64,000 nucleotides of DNA from Pseudomonas arsenicoxydans (GTDB taxonomy: Bacteria > Pseudomonadota > Gammaproteobacteria > Pseudomonadales > Pseudomonadaceae). The translations under genes and the position numbers were made by a program. Shown here in pieces: positions 33,908 through 42,130 of this stretch (positions are counted from its first letter, which is position 1; every line of letters starts with the position of its first letter). The stretch is from positions 1-64,000 of the forward strand of contig NZ_RCZE01000008.1 of assembly GCF_006438915.1 (NCBI RefSeq). The letters are read 5' to 3'. The notes below the pieces were generated by a model. The model saw only the letters and a list, made by a program, of their open reading frames with translations, did no database searches and was not told the origin of the DNA.

Positions 33908-36184
33908 TTAATCCTGTTGTTGTTTTGTTGGGCCGGCCAGCGGCAAACGGCAGCACATCAGCAGCCCGACCGGTTGGCGCAGGGCCTGCAATTCGCCACC
34001 GAAACCTTCGATGATGCTGCGGCTCATGGACAAACCAAGTCCCAGGCCATCGGCCTTGCTGGTATAGAACGGGGTAAATATCTGCTCCAGTTCCGGCTCG
34101 CTGACGCCCGGACCCCGGTCTTGCACACTGATTTCCACAGTTGAACTACCGCCCTGCCCCGCGGCCATCACAATCAATGACGGTTGCCCCGGATGTTGTT
34201 CGCGGTTGGCATCGATGGCGTTGCGCAACAGATTGAGCAGGACCTGCTCCAGCAGCACCCGGTCGGCATAAATCGGCGGCAGATTATCCGGCAGGCGATC
34301 CTCGATTGTCACTTGGCAATTGCTCGCTTCCCAGGCACACAAACGCACGGCCTCGCGGGCGACGTCGGTGAAATTCAGGGCTTGCATCCGACGTTGTCCC
34401 TTGCGCAGAAACGCGCGCAAACGTCTGATCACTTCTGATGCATGCGTGGCGTGATGGGTAATGCGCTCCAGCCCTTGCGCCACTCGGGCGGCAGCCTGGG
34501 GATTGGAATCCAGCGTCTGTAAATAGCGCTGGCTGGCATTGGCGTAATTGACCACCGCCGCCAACGGCTGGTTGATTTCGTGAGCGATACCCGAGGCCAA
34601 CTCACCCAGGGTGACCAACCGCGCGGTGTGCGCCAATTCGTCCTGATGGCGGCGCTGCTGCACTTCACGCAGTTCACGCTCGGTCATGTCCCGCGCCACC
34701 AAGGAGTAATAGCGTTCGCCGCCGGCCGAACGATGCGCCAGCAGCACCAGCGACACCGGCACGGAAGTGCCGCCACCCGGTGGCTGCAACCGCGCTTCGG
34801 TGCTCCAGACACCGTCGCGCTCGGCGCTGCTCCAGCCATCACGCTGCAGACGTGCCAGGTCGCTGCTGGCGAACAATTGCGCCAGGGCTGGCATCGGTTG
34901 TTGCTCGTCAATCCCTAGAATGCGCCGCGCCGCTGGATTGAGGTAAGTGACTTGCCCCTCGGGGTCGATGAACAACACCGGATCGGTGTTGGCTTCGACC
35001 ACCTCCGCCAGGCGCCGCTTGTTCTCCTCGGCTTGCACCCGGGCGGTAATGTCCCGGGACACGCTGACCACTTCAACCACCGTCCCGGTGTAGGTTTCAC
35101 GAATCGCCCGGCTCGCGGTTTCGAACCACAGGTAATGCCCGTCTCGATGGCGAATGCGATAGGTCATCGTGTGATAACCGTCCTGCTCCAGGGCATCCCG
35201 CGCGCGCTGCACAAGGCTGGCCAGGTCCTGGCCATGGAACAAGCCTTGGGCCATTTGCCCGCGCAACTCCTCCGGCCAGTAGCCGAGCAATGTCCAGGAC
35301 GCCGGCGAGGCATCCAGAAAGCGTCCGTCGGGTGTATGCCTGGAAATCAGGTCGGTGGTGTTCTCGATGATCAGCCTATACAACCGGCGTGCCGTGGCCG
35401 CTTCACGCTCGGCCAACACTTGTACCGTGGCATCGCGGCAACGGGCGAGTACGCGGTTGTCCTGGGGATCGGGGATAAACGTCCAGATCAATATCTGCGC
35501 TTCGAATTGGGCTTCGACCCCATCTATGGCGCGTTGCTGGTCGAGGCAGGCACGGACCAGCACCCGGTGATTGACCGGCAAAAAGCCCAGCACATCGGTC
35601 AGCGGCTTTTCGGCGAGCAGAGCCAACAGCGCGGCATTGAATTCCAGCGGCCGGCCTTGCGCGTCGAGCAACAGACTCGGTTGCGGATCGTGACCCAATA
35701 GCGGCGAGCCGCGCAGCATACCGTTGACGCTGCTCAGCAAGGTCGTCAGCAAGTCCTGCACCCAACCCAGCCAATCAAGACTCACGCCCTCACACACTTC
35801 CACCAACAACAACCCCGGCTGCCCCGGTTGCAAGGCCAGATCAAACACCTGGCCATGACTGATAGCGGCCCGGCGCAGTCGCCCGGCCAACCAGCAATCG
35901 AGTTGACGTACTTGAGCCAGGTCCAGCCGCCCTGCCTCGACCAGTCGATTAAACAACAGCTGATCGCTGGCCAGCGAAGGGTCGCCCAGCCCCGGTGGAA
36001 AATGCTGGGCGGCGCCCTCGTGGCTGTAAATCCGCGCATTGGCTTGCCAACTCAGATAAACCGCCCGGCGCACCTCGGGGCAATCCTGCAGCGCACGGCA
36101 CAACGCATCGGCCCGGGCGGCCAGAGACACACCCTCACGCTGCAGGCGCAACCAGCTGTGCAATCGAACGGGAGTCAGGGTCAT
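33908..36184 (-). CDS. Soluble PAS-containing sensor histidine kinase (FixL-like)
   Basis: 758 residues from ATG at 36184; GTG at 36187 is an alternative. No membrane helix is seen, so it works in the cytoplasm. The first 150 residues are a unique all-helical-looking region; then PAS-like segments at about 166-250, 265-380 (ISRHTPDGRFLDASPASWTL, with the PAC motif VVEVVSVSRDITAR) and 390-500 (VLFIDPEGQVTYLNPAARRI). The phospho-accepting His535 is in ELASGIAHEINQPLAAVVNY. The ATP-binding motifs are LLNLLRNAIDANREQ, VQDRGPGVSEPELEQIF and GLGLGLSMSRSIIEGFGGEL. It should phosphorylate the FixJ-like regulator that follows. The signal is unknown; no FixL heme-binding pattern stands out. Confidence 0.92.
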   Translation of the reverse strand: MTLTPVRLHSWLRLQREGVSLAARADALCRALQDCPEVRRAVYLSWQANARIYSHEGAAQHFPPGLGDPSLASDQLLFNRLVEAGRLDLAQVRQLDCWLAGRLRRAAISHGQVFDLALQPGQPGLLLVEVCEGVSLDWLGWVQDLLTTLLSSVNGMLRGSPLLGHDPQPSLLLDAQGRPLEFNAALLALLAEKPLTDVLGFLPVNHRVLVRACLDQQRAIDGVEAQFEAQILIWTFIPDPQDNRVLARCRDATVQVLAEREAATARRLYRLIIENTTDLISRHTPDGRFLDASPASWTLLGYWPEELRGQMAQGLFHGQDLASLVQRARDALEQDGYHTMTYRIRHRDGHYLWFETASRAIRETYTGTVVEVVSVSRDITARVQAEENKRRLAEVVEANTDPVLFIDPEGQVTYLNPAARRILGIDEQQPMPALAQLFASSDLARLQRDGWSSAERDGVWSTEARLQPPGGGTSVPVSLVLLAHRSAGGERYYSLVARDMTERELREVQQRRHQDELAHTARLVTLGELASGIAHEINQPLAAVVNYANASQRYLQTLDSNPQAAARVAQGLERITHHATHASEVIRRLRAFLRKGQRRMQALNFTDVAREAVRLCAWEASNCQVTIEDRLPDNLPPIYADRVLLEQVLLNLLRNAIDANREQHPGQPSLIVMAAGQGGSSTVEISVQDRGPGVSEPELEQIFTPFYTSKADGLGLGLSMSRSIIEGFGGELQALRQPVGLLMCCRLPLAGPTKQQQD

Positions 36185-36414
36185 CACAGGTCCGCTTCGT
36201 TGGGGGAGCCAAGGATATACCGGCCTTGGCGGTGTGACTGTATTGATTTAGACCAGCCAGAATCAAATATAGTACATATCCTATATGACGTAGGTTGTAC
36301 TTCCACATATGTAGCTGAATATTATATAAAGCAGATCGGACATAAAAGATGCCCTCAGCGGCGACGCTGCAAGGACATTGATAGAGCTAACAATCAGCCA
36401 CCGAGTACCCGCAC

Positions 36415-38037
36415 ATGTCGATCTATGAACAAGGGCTAGGCCCTGCGGCTGTCAACCATATTGCCTTGTCTCCGCTCAGCTTCATCGAGCGCACCGCCAG
36501 CGTTTATCCGGACTACCCCGCCGTCATCCATGGCTCTATCCGCCGCACCTGGGCGCAGACCTACACCCGCTGCCGCCGCCTGGCTTCGGCGCTGGCCGGT
36601 CGCGGCATCGGCAAGAACGACACGGTGGCGGTAATGCTGCCCAACATTCCCGAGATGCTTGAAGTGCACTTCGGCGTGCCGATGATTGGCGCGGTGCTCA
36701 ACCCGCTCAACGTGCGTCTGGATGCCGAAGCCATCGCCTTCATGCTGCAGCATGGCGAAGCCAAGGTGTTGATTACCGATCGCGAGTTCCATGATGTGAT
36801 TCACGCGGCGATCGGCATGCTGGATCACCCGCCGCTGGTCATCGACGTCAATGATCCGGAATACGGCGAAGGCCAGGCGGTCAGCGATCTGGACTACGAA
36901 GCGCTGTTGGCCGAAGGCGATCCGGCTTTTGCCTGGCAGTGGCCGGCGAACGAATGGCAAGCCATCTCGCTGAACTACACCTCAGGCACGACCGGCAACC
37001 CCAAAGGCGTGGTTTACCACCATCGCGGTGCTTATCTGAACTCGTTGGGCAACCAGATGACCTGGGCCATGGGCAACCATCCTGTGTACCTCTGGACCCT
37101 GCCGATGTTCCATTGCAACGGTTGGTGCTACCCCTGGATTATCACCGCCATGGCCGGTGTTCATGTGTTCTTGCGCCGTGTCGATCCGCAGAAAATCCTC
37201 ACGCTGATCCGTGAACATCAGGTCACCCATCTGTGCGCTGCGCCGATCGTGCTCAACGCCTTGGTCAATATGCCGGAGTCGGCTAAAGCGGCGATTGATC
37301 ACCCGGTCAACGCGATGGTCGCCGGTGCCGCGCCACCGGCCAAAGTAATCGGTGCCGTGGAAGAAATGGGCATCAAGGTCACCCACGTGTATGGCCTGAC
37401 CGAAACCTATGGTCCGGTGACGCTTTGCGCCTGGCATGCCGAATGGGATGAGTTGCCGCTGGACGAACGGGCGCAAATCAAATCCCGCCAGGGCGTGCGC
37501 TATCCGACGCTCGAAGGCGTGATGGTCGGCGACTCGAAGACACTGGAGCCGACTCCGCGAGACGGTCAGACCATCGGTGAGATCTTCATGCGCGGCAACA
37601 CCGTGATGAAGGGTTACCTGAAGAACCCGACCGCCACGGCCGAAGCGTTCGAAGGCGGCTGGTTCCACACCGGCGACCTGGCGGTGTGTCATCCGAACGG
37701 TTATGTCGAGATCAAGGACCGACTCAAGGACATCATCATTTCCGGCGGCGAGAACATTTCCACCATCGAACTGGAAGGTGTGCTCTATCGCCATCCAGCC
37801 GTCATGGAAGCGGCCGTTGTCGCCCGTCCCGATGAAAAGTGGGGCGAAACGCCCTGCGCTTTTATCACGTTGAAGGCTGATCACCAGGACGTTCGCGAGG
37901 CCGACATCATCAGTTTCTGCCGCGAGCATCTGGCCGGCTTCAAAGTGCCGCGCACGGTGGTTTTCACCCTGCTGCCGAAGACTTCAACCGGCAAGATCCA
38001 GAAATACGTGCTGCGCGACAGGGCCAAGGCGCTCTAA
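36415..38037 (+). CDS. Acyl-CoA synthetase (AMP-binding, medium/short chain type)
   Basis: 540 residues. The adenylate-forming motifs are clear: YTSGTTGNPKGVVYHHRG (ATP loop), HVYGLTETYGPVTLCAWHAE, GWFHTGDLAVCHPNGYVEIK and DRLKDIIISGGENISTIE, with the catalytic lysine in KTSTGKIQKYVLRD. It activates a carboxylic acid to its CoA thioester via the acyl-AMP. It resembles the fatty-acid (AlkK-like) acyl-CoA synthetases. It is divergent from the two-component pair (228 bp gap) and upstream of a DUF485/ActP-like symporter pair and an acyl-CoA dehydrogenase, so together they look like an uptake, activation and oxidation path for a short or medium organic acid. Confidence 0.92.
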   Translation: MSIYEQGLGPAAVNHIALSPLSFIERTASVYPDYPAVIHGSIRRTWAQTYTRCRRLASALAGRGIGKNDTVAVMLPNIPEMLEVHFGVPMIGAVLNPLNVRLDAEAIAFMLQHGEAKVLITDREFHDVIHAAIGMLDHPPLVIDVNDPEYGEGQAVSDLDYEALLAEGDPAFAWQWPANEWQAISLNYTSGTTGNPKGVVYHHRGAYLNSLGNQMTWAMGNHPVYLWTLPMFHCNGWCYPWIITAMAGVHVFLRRVDPQKILTLIREHQVTHLCAAPIVLNALVNMPESAKAAIDHPVNAMVAGAAPPAKVIGAVEEMGIKVTHVYGLTETYGPVTLCAWHAEWDELPLDERAQIKSRQGVRYPTLEGVMVGDSKTLEPTPRDGQTIGEIFMRGNTVMKGYLKNPTATAEAFEGGWFHTGDLAVCHPNGYVEIKDRLKDIIISGGENISTIELEGVLYRHPAVMEAAVVARPDEKWGETPCAFITLKADHQDVREADIISFCREHLAGFKVPRTVVFTLLPKTSTGKIQKYVLRDRAKAL

Positions 38038-38059
38038 CCGAATCAACGTTGGACTCGTC

Positions 38060-38087
38060 AAGCGGCCGGTGTGTTTATCGGCCGCTT
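38060..38087 (+). other. Hairpin after the acyl-CoA synthetase gene
   Basis: AAGCGGCCG pairs perfectly with CGGCCGCTT across a ten-base loop, 23 bases behind the stop codon. There is no T tract, so it is more likely an RNA-processing or stability element than a full terminator. Confidence 0.5.
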
Positions 38088-38145
38088 CGGGCTCGTGCAG
38101 GCCGGATTCGGCTCTGCCCTGCCCTTAAATGCCAAAAGCATTGAT

Positions 38146-38156
38146 AACAATAACAA
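38146..38156 (+). promoter_or_regulatory. A-rich Hfq/Crc-type motif ahead of the DUF485 gene
   Basis: AACAATAACAA matches the AAnAAnAA pattern bound by Hfq with Crc in Pseudomonas. It is directly upstream of the ribosome-binding site GGTGGAG and 14 bases from the ATG at 38170, a place where it would block translation of the symporter pair when better carbon sources are present. Confidence 0.6.
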
Positions 38157-38169
38157 GGTGGAGCCACCC

Positions 38170-38496
38170 ATGATCGACATCCATTCAACCGATACCCAAC
38201 GCTGCGAACGCATTCGGTCCAATCCGAAATTCCTTCAATTGGTAAGTAGCCGTTCGCGCCTGGCCTGGTCGCTGAGTGCTGCGGTGCTGGGCACTTACTA
38301 CGCGTTCATGCTGGTGGTGGCGTTTGCCCCGCAGTGGCTGCATGCGCCACTCGCCGAGCATCGGATGTTGACCCTGGGCATGCCGGTTGGCGCGGCGATC
38401 ATCATTTTTTCCTGGCTACTGACCGGTTGGTACGTCTACAGAGCCAACACGCGTTTCGATGCACTGGGTGCCGCCATTCTCGAGGAGAGCAAGTAA
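38170..38496 (+). CDS. DUF485 domain membrane protein (YjcH-like)
   Basis: 108 residues from ATG at 38170. After a hydrophilic start (MIDIHSTDTQRCERIRSNPK) come two membrane helices: AWSLSAAVLGTYYAFMLVVA and MLTLGMPVGAAIIIFSWLLT, joined by a short loop, then GWYVYRANTRFD, the usual YjcH end. YjcH-like proteins occur with ActP-type acetate/glycolate symporters. The stop TAA overlaps by one base with the ATG of the next gene (TAATG), so the two are translationally coupled. It probably helps the symporter fold or work. Confidence 0.9.
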   Translation: MIDIHSTDTQRCERIRSNPKFLQLVSSRSRLAWSLSAAVLGTYYAFMLVVAFAPQWLHAPLAEHRMLTLGMPVGAAIIIFSWLLTGWYVYRANTRFDALGAAILEESK

Positions 38497-40166
38497 TGAC
38501 TTTTCTGCGTAAACTTCTACTCGCTGCTGCCGGGCTATTGCCGGCCTCCGTTGTACTGGCTGCACCCGCGCTGGGTACGGTGGAAAAACAACCGCTCAAC
38601 CTGCATGCGATCGGCATGTTCTTCGTCTTCGTGCTGGGCACGCTAGCCATCACCTGGTGGGCCGCGCGACAAACCAAATCCACATCTGACTTCTACACCG
38701 CAGGCGGTGGCATTACCGGGTTCCAGAACGGTCTGGCAATTGCCGGTGACTACATGTCCGCCGCCACGCTGCTGGGGCTGTCCAGCCTGGTGTTCGCCAA
38801 GGGCTACGACGGCTTCATCTATACCATCGGCTTCTTTGTCGGCTGGCCGATCATCACCTTCCTGATGGCTGAGCGGTTGCGCAATCTGGGGCGCTACACC
38901 TTTGCCGACATCGTGTCCTATCGACTGGACCAGAACAAAGTGCGGATATTCGCCGCGTTTGGTTCGTTGACGGTGGTGTGCTGCTACCTGATTGTGCAGA
39001 TGGTCGGTGCCGGTCAGTTGATCAAATTGCTGTTCGGCCTCGACTACCCGGTTGCGGTGGTGATCGTCGGCGCGCTGATGCTGGTGTACGTGATTTTCGG
39101 CGGCATGATCGCCACCACCTGGGTGCAGATCATCAAGGCTGTGTTGCTGCTTGCCGGCGGCACGACCCTGGCGTTCATGGCCATGTCGCAATTCGGCTTC
39201 AGCTACGAAACCCTGGCCACCAAAGCCGTCGAAGCCCACGCCAGCGGCTGGAACATCATGGGCCCAGGCTCAATGCTCGCCGACCCGATCAACACCGCTT
39301 CGATGTCGCTGGGCCTGGTGTTCGGGATTGCCGGTCTGCCGCACATCCTGATGCGTTTCTTCACCGTGCCTAACGCCAAGGAAGCGCGTAAGTCGGTGTT
39401 CTACGCCACCGGTTTCATCGGCTTCTTCTTCCTTGTTGTCTGCACCCTGGGTTTTGCCGCGATGGTCATCATCGGCACCGACCCGCAGTACTACGTCAAT
39501 GGTGAAGTCGGCGGCGCCTTGATTGGCGGCGGCAACATGGTCGCCATGCACCTGGCCAAAGCAGTGGGCGGCAACCTGTTCTTCGGTTTCCTCTCGGCCG
39601 TGGCCTTCGCCACCATTCTGGCGGTGGTCTCCGGTCTGGCCCTGGCCGGTGCTTCGGCGATATCCCACGATCTCTACGCCACGGTATTCAAGAAAGGCAA
39701 AGCCAGCCAGAAACAGGAAATGCGCGTGACCCGCATGGCCACTGTGGGCCTGGGCATCATCGCGATTCTACTGGGCATTCTGTTCGAGAAGATGAACGTC
39801 GCGTTCCTGGTGGGCCTGACCTTCGGCATCGCCGCGTCGACCAACTTCCCGGTGCTGATCATGGCCATGTACTGGAAAGGCCTGACCACCAAAGGCGCGA
39901 TCACCGGTGGTTTCGCCGGCCTGATCTGTGCGCTGGTGCTGGTGATCCTCTCGCCTGCCGTCTGGGTCACCGTGCTCGGCCATGCTCACGCGATCTTCCC
40001 GTACGACCACCCGGCGCTGTTCTCCATGCCGCTGGCGTTCTTCGTGATCGTCGTGGTCTCGAAACTCGACCGCAGCGTGCGGGCCGACAAGGAACGTGAC
40101 GCTTACGCCGACCAGTTCGTTCGCGCCCAGACCGGCCTCGGTGCCGCCAGCGCTTCCAGCCATTGA
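38496..40166 (+). CDS. Sodium:solute symporter, ActP-like (monocarboxylate/acetate)
   Basis: 556 residues from the ATG at 38496; a longer open frame up to 38334 overlaps the DUF485 gene and is not used. It has a signal-like start (MTFLRKLLLAAAGLLPASVV) followed by about 13 membrane helices. Signature stretches are STSDFYTAGGGITGFQNGLA, GDYMSAATLLGLSSLVFAKG and GLPHILMRFFTVPNAKEARK, which match ActP within the SSS family. It likely brings in acetate or a related short acid driven by Na+. Translation is coupled to the DUF485 gene. It belongs with the synthetase upstream and the dehydrogenase downstream. Confidence 0.93.
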   Translation: MTFLRKLLLAAAGLLPASVVLAAPALGTVEKQPLNLHAIGMFFVFVLGTLAITWWAARQTKSTSDFYTAGGGITGFQNGLAIAGDYMSAATLLGLSSLVFAKGYDGFIYTIGFFVGWPIITFLMAERLRNLGRYTFADIVSYRLDQNKVRIFAAFGSLTVVCCYLIVQMVGAGQLIKLLFGLDYPVAVVIVGALMLVYVIFGGMIATTWVQIIKAVLLLAGGTTLAFMAMSQFGFSYETLATKAVEAHASGWNIMGPGSMLADPINTASMSLGLVFGIAGLPHILMRFFTVPNAKEARKSVFYATGFIGFFFLVVCTLGFAAMVIIGTDPQYYVNGEVGGALIGGGNMVAMHLAKAVGGNLFFGFLSAVAFATILAVVSGLALAGASAISHDLYATVFKKGKASQKQEMRVTRMATVGLGIIAILLGILFEKMNVAFLVGLTFGIAASTNFPVLIMAMYWKGLTTKGAITGGFAGLICALVLVILSPAVWVTVLGHAHAIFPYDHPALFSMPLAFFVIVVVSKLDRSVRADKERDAYADQFVRAQTGLGAASASSH

Positions 40167-40173
40167 TAGAAAA

Positions 40174-40202
40174 GGCACGGCCTGCTAAAGCGGCGCCGTG
40201 CC
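40174..40202 (+). other. Hairpin between the symporter and dehydrogenase genes
   Basis: GGCACGGC (40174-40181) pairs with GCCGTGCC (40195-40202). There is no T tract. It sits between the stop at 40166 and the ATG at 40231 and may tune the relative levels of the two messages. Confidence 0.45.
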
Positions 40203-40230
40203 CATCGCACAACCTTTTGAGGTTCACGCT

Positions 40231-42003
40231 ATGCCCGAATTCAACGCCCCGCTGCGCGACATGCGCTTTGTCTTGCATGAAGTGTTCGACGCCCCGGCCC
40301 TGTGGGCACGCCTGCCAGCCCTGGTTGACAGTGTCGACGCCGCCACCGCTGACGCAATTCTTGAGGAGGCGGCCAAAGTCACCTCGCACCTGATTGCGCC
40401 ATTGAATCGCAGCGGCGACGAGGAAGGCGCCCAGTGGCTGAATGGCCAGGTGACTACGCCGATCGGTTTCAAACAGGCTTACGCCACTTACATTGAAGGC
40501 GGCTGGGTAGGTCTTTCGGGTAACGCCGATTTCGGCGGCATGGGTATGCCGAAGATGCTCGCCGTGCAGTTCGAAGAAATGCTTTACGGCGCCAACTCAA
40601 GCTTTGCGCTCTATTCAGCGTTGAGTTCCGGTGCCTGCCTGGCCCTGGATGCCCACGCCAGCGACACCCTGAAAAACCTCTACCTGCCGCCGATGTACGA
40701 AGGCCGCTGGGCCGGCTCCATGTGCCTGACCGAAGCCCACGCTGGCACAGATCTGGGGATCATCCGCACCCGCGCCGAACCTCAGGCCGACGGCCGCTTC
40801 AGCATCACCGGCAGCAAGATCTTCATCACCGGTGGCGATCAGGACCTGACCGAAAACATTGTCCATCTGGTGCTGGCCAAATTGCCGGACGCACCGGCGG
40901 GGCCGAAAGGCATCTCGCTGTTCGTCGTGCCCAAAGTGCTGGTCAATGCCGACGGTTCCCTCGGTGATGCCAACGCCGTGAGTTGCGGTTCGATCGAACA
41001 CAAGATGGGCATCAAGGCGTCGGCCACCTGCGTGATGAACTTCGACGGAGCCAGCGGTTGGCTGGTCGGCGAGGCCAACAAAGGCCTGGCGGCGATGTTC
41101 ACCATGATGAACTACGAGCGCCTGTCCATCGGCATCCAGGGCATTGGCTGCGCGCAAGCGTCCTATCAGAGCGCTGTCGCCTATGCACGCGAACGTGTGC
41201 AAAGCCGCGCGCCGACGGGTGCCGTTGCTGCGGACAAAGTGGCCGACCCGATCATCGTTCACCCCGACGTGCGCCGCATGCTGCTGAGCATGAAAGCCAT
41301 GACTGAAGGTGGCCGTGCATTTGCCAGCTATGTCGGGCAGCAACTGGACCTGGCGAAGTTTTCCGATGACCCCAAGGAACGCGACAGCGCACAAACCCTG
41401 GTTGCGCTGCTCACTCCGGTGGCCAAGGCATTCTTCACCGACACCGGCCTCGAAAGCTGCATCAACGGCCAACAAGTGTTCGGCGGCCACGGCTACATCC
41501 GCGAATGGGGCCAGGAACAATTGGTCCGTGACGTGCGCATCGCGCAGATCTACGAAGGCACCAACGGCATTCAGGCCCTGGACCTGCTCGGACGCAAAGT
41601 GCTCGCCGACAAAGGCTTCGCGCTGCGCCAGTTCACTGGTGAGATTCGTCATTTCGCCCATCAGCCTGACGCGCCCTACTCCGCTCAACTGCTCGATGCC
41701 GTGCAGCGTCTGGAAGACCTGAGCGACTGGCTACAGGATCAGGCCGCGACCAACCGCAACGAAGTCGGCGCCGCTTCGGTGGAATATTTGCACCTGTTCG
41801 GTTACGTCGCCTACGCCTGGCTTTGGGCGCGCATGGCACAGGTTGCCAAGCAAAAGCTGCATGAAGACGAAGGGTTTTATGGCGCGAAAATCGGCACCGC
41901 CGACTTCTATATCCATCGCCTGCTGCCACGCATTTTGAGTCTGGAGCAATCCATCCGCGCGGGCAGTGCCTCCTTGTTTGGCCTGAGCGCCGAACAGTTT
42001 TAA
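40231..42003 (+). CDS. Acyl-CoA dehydrogenase, long form with extended C-terminal domain
   Basis: 590 residues from ATG at 40231 (MPEFNAPLRDMRFVLHEVFD); GTG at 40198 would only add twelve residues. It belongs to the long acyl-CoA dehydrogenases with an extra helical C-terminal domain (about 470-590). The N-terminal extension MRFVLHEVFDAPALW is typical of that group. MCLTEAHAGTDLGIIRTRAE is the flavin/substrate loop; the Glu in AQIYEGTNGIQALDLLGRKV is the likely active base; QVFGGHGYIREWGQEQLVRD is the FAD-adenine contact. It oxidises an acyl-CoA, one step after the synthetase encoded upstream. Chain length is unclear; 3-methylmercaptopropionyl-CoA dehydrogenase (DmdC) is a homologue but no other dmd gene is visible. 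Confidence 0.92.
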   Translation: MPEFNAPLRDMRFVLHEVFDAPALWARLPALVDSVDAATADAILEEAAKVTSHLIAPLNRSGDEEGAQWLNGQVTTPIGFKQAYATYIEGGWVGLSGNADFGGMGMPKMLAVQFEEMLYGANSSFALYSALSSGACLALDAHASDTLKNLYLPPMYEGRWAGSMCLTEAHAGTDLGIIRTRAEPQADGRFSITGSKIFITGGDQDLTENIVHLVLAKLPDAPAGPKGISLFVVPKVLVNADGSLGDANAVSCGSIEHKMGIKASATCVMNFDGASGWLVGEANKGLAAMFTMMNYERLSIGIQGIGCAQASYQSAVAYARERVQSRAPTGAVAADKVADPIIVHPDVRRMLLSMKAMTEGGRAFASYVGQQLDLAKFSDDPKERDSAQTLVALLTPVAKAFFTDTGLESCINGQQVFGGHGYIREWGQEQLVRDVRIAQIYEGTNGIQALDLLGRKVLADKGFALRQFTGEIRHFAHQPDAPYSAQLLDAVQRLEDLSDWLQDQAATNRNEVGAASVEYLHLFGYVAYAWLWARMAQVAKQKLHEDEGFYGAKIGTADFYIHRLLPRILSLEQSIRAGSASLFGLSAEQF

Positions 42004-42064
42004 CGATTGAACCGCACGCAGCGTCACGCTCCTCTCTTTTGGCGTTCGCGTTTTTTATTGATAA

Positions 42065-42118
42065 GCCCTCGCCCACCTGGCGAGGGCCGCGGGACCTGTC
42101 TTTCCATAATAAAAACAA
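42065..42118 (+). promoter_or_regulatory. Leader hairpin and Hfq/Crc-type motif ahead of the OprD porin gene
   Basis: GCCCTCGCC (42065-42073) and GGCGAGGGC (42079-42087) form a 9-bp stem with a five-base loop. It is followed at 42108-42119 by AATAAAAACAAA, an AAnAAnAAnAA pattern as bound by Hfq/Crc, placed right before the GGGAC ribosome-binding site and the ATG at 42131. The hairpin has no T tract. Together they suggest control of the porin's translation by carbon source. Confidence 0.5.
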
Positions 42119-42130
42119 AGGGACTTCACC

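Noticed and set aside
36982..37929. Minus-strand open frame in the acyl-CoA synthetase gene
   Set aside because: Antisense shadow; the plus frame holds all adenylate-forming motifs.
40231..42003. Naming the long dehydrogenase dmdC
   Set aside because: Homology alone does not give the substrate, and no other dmd genes are seen.
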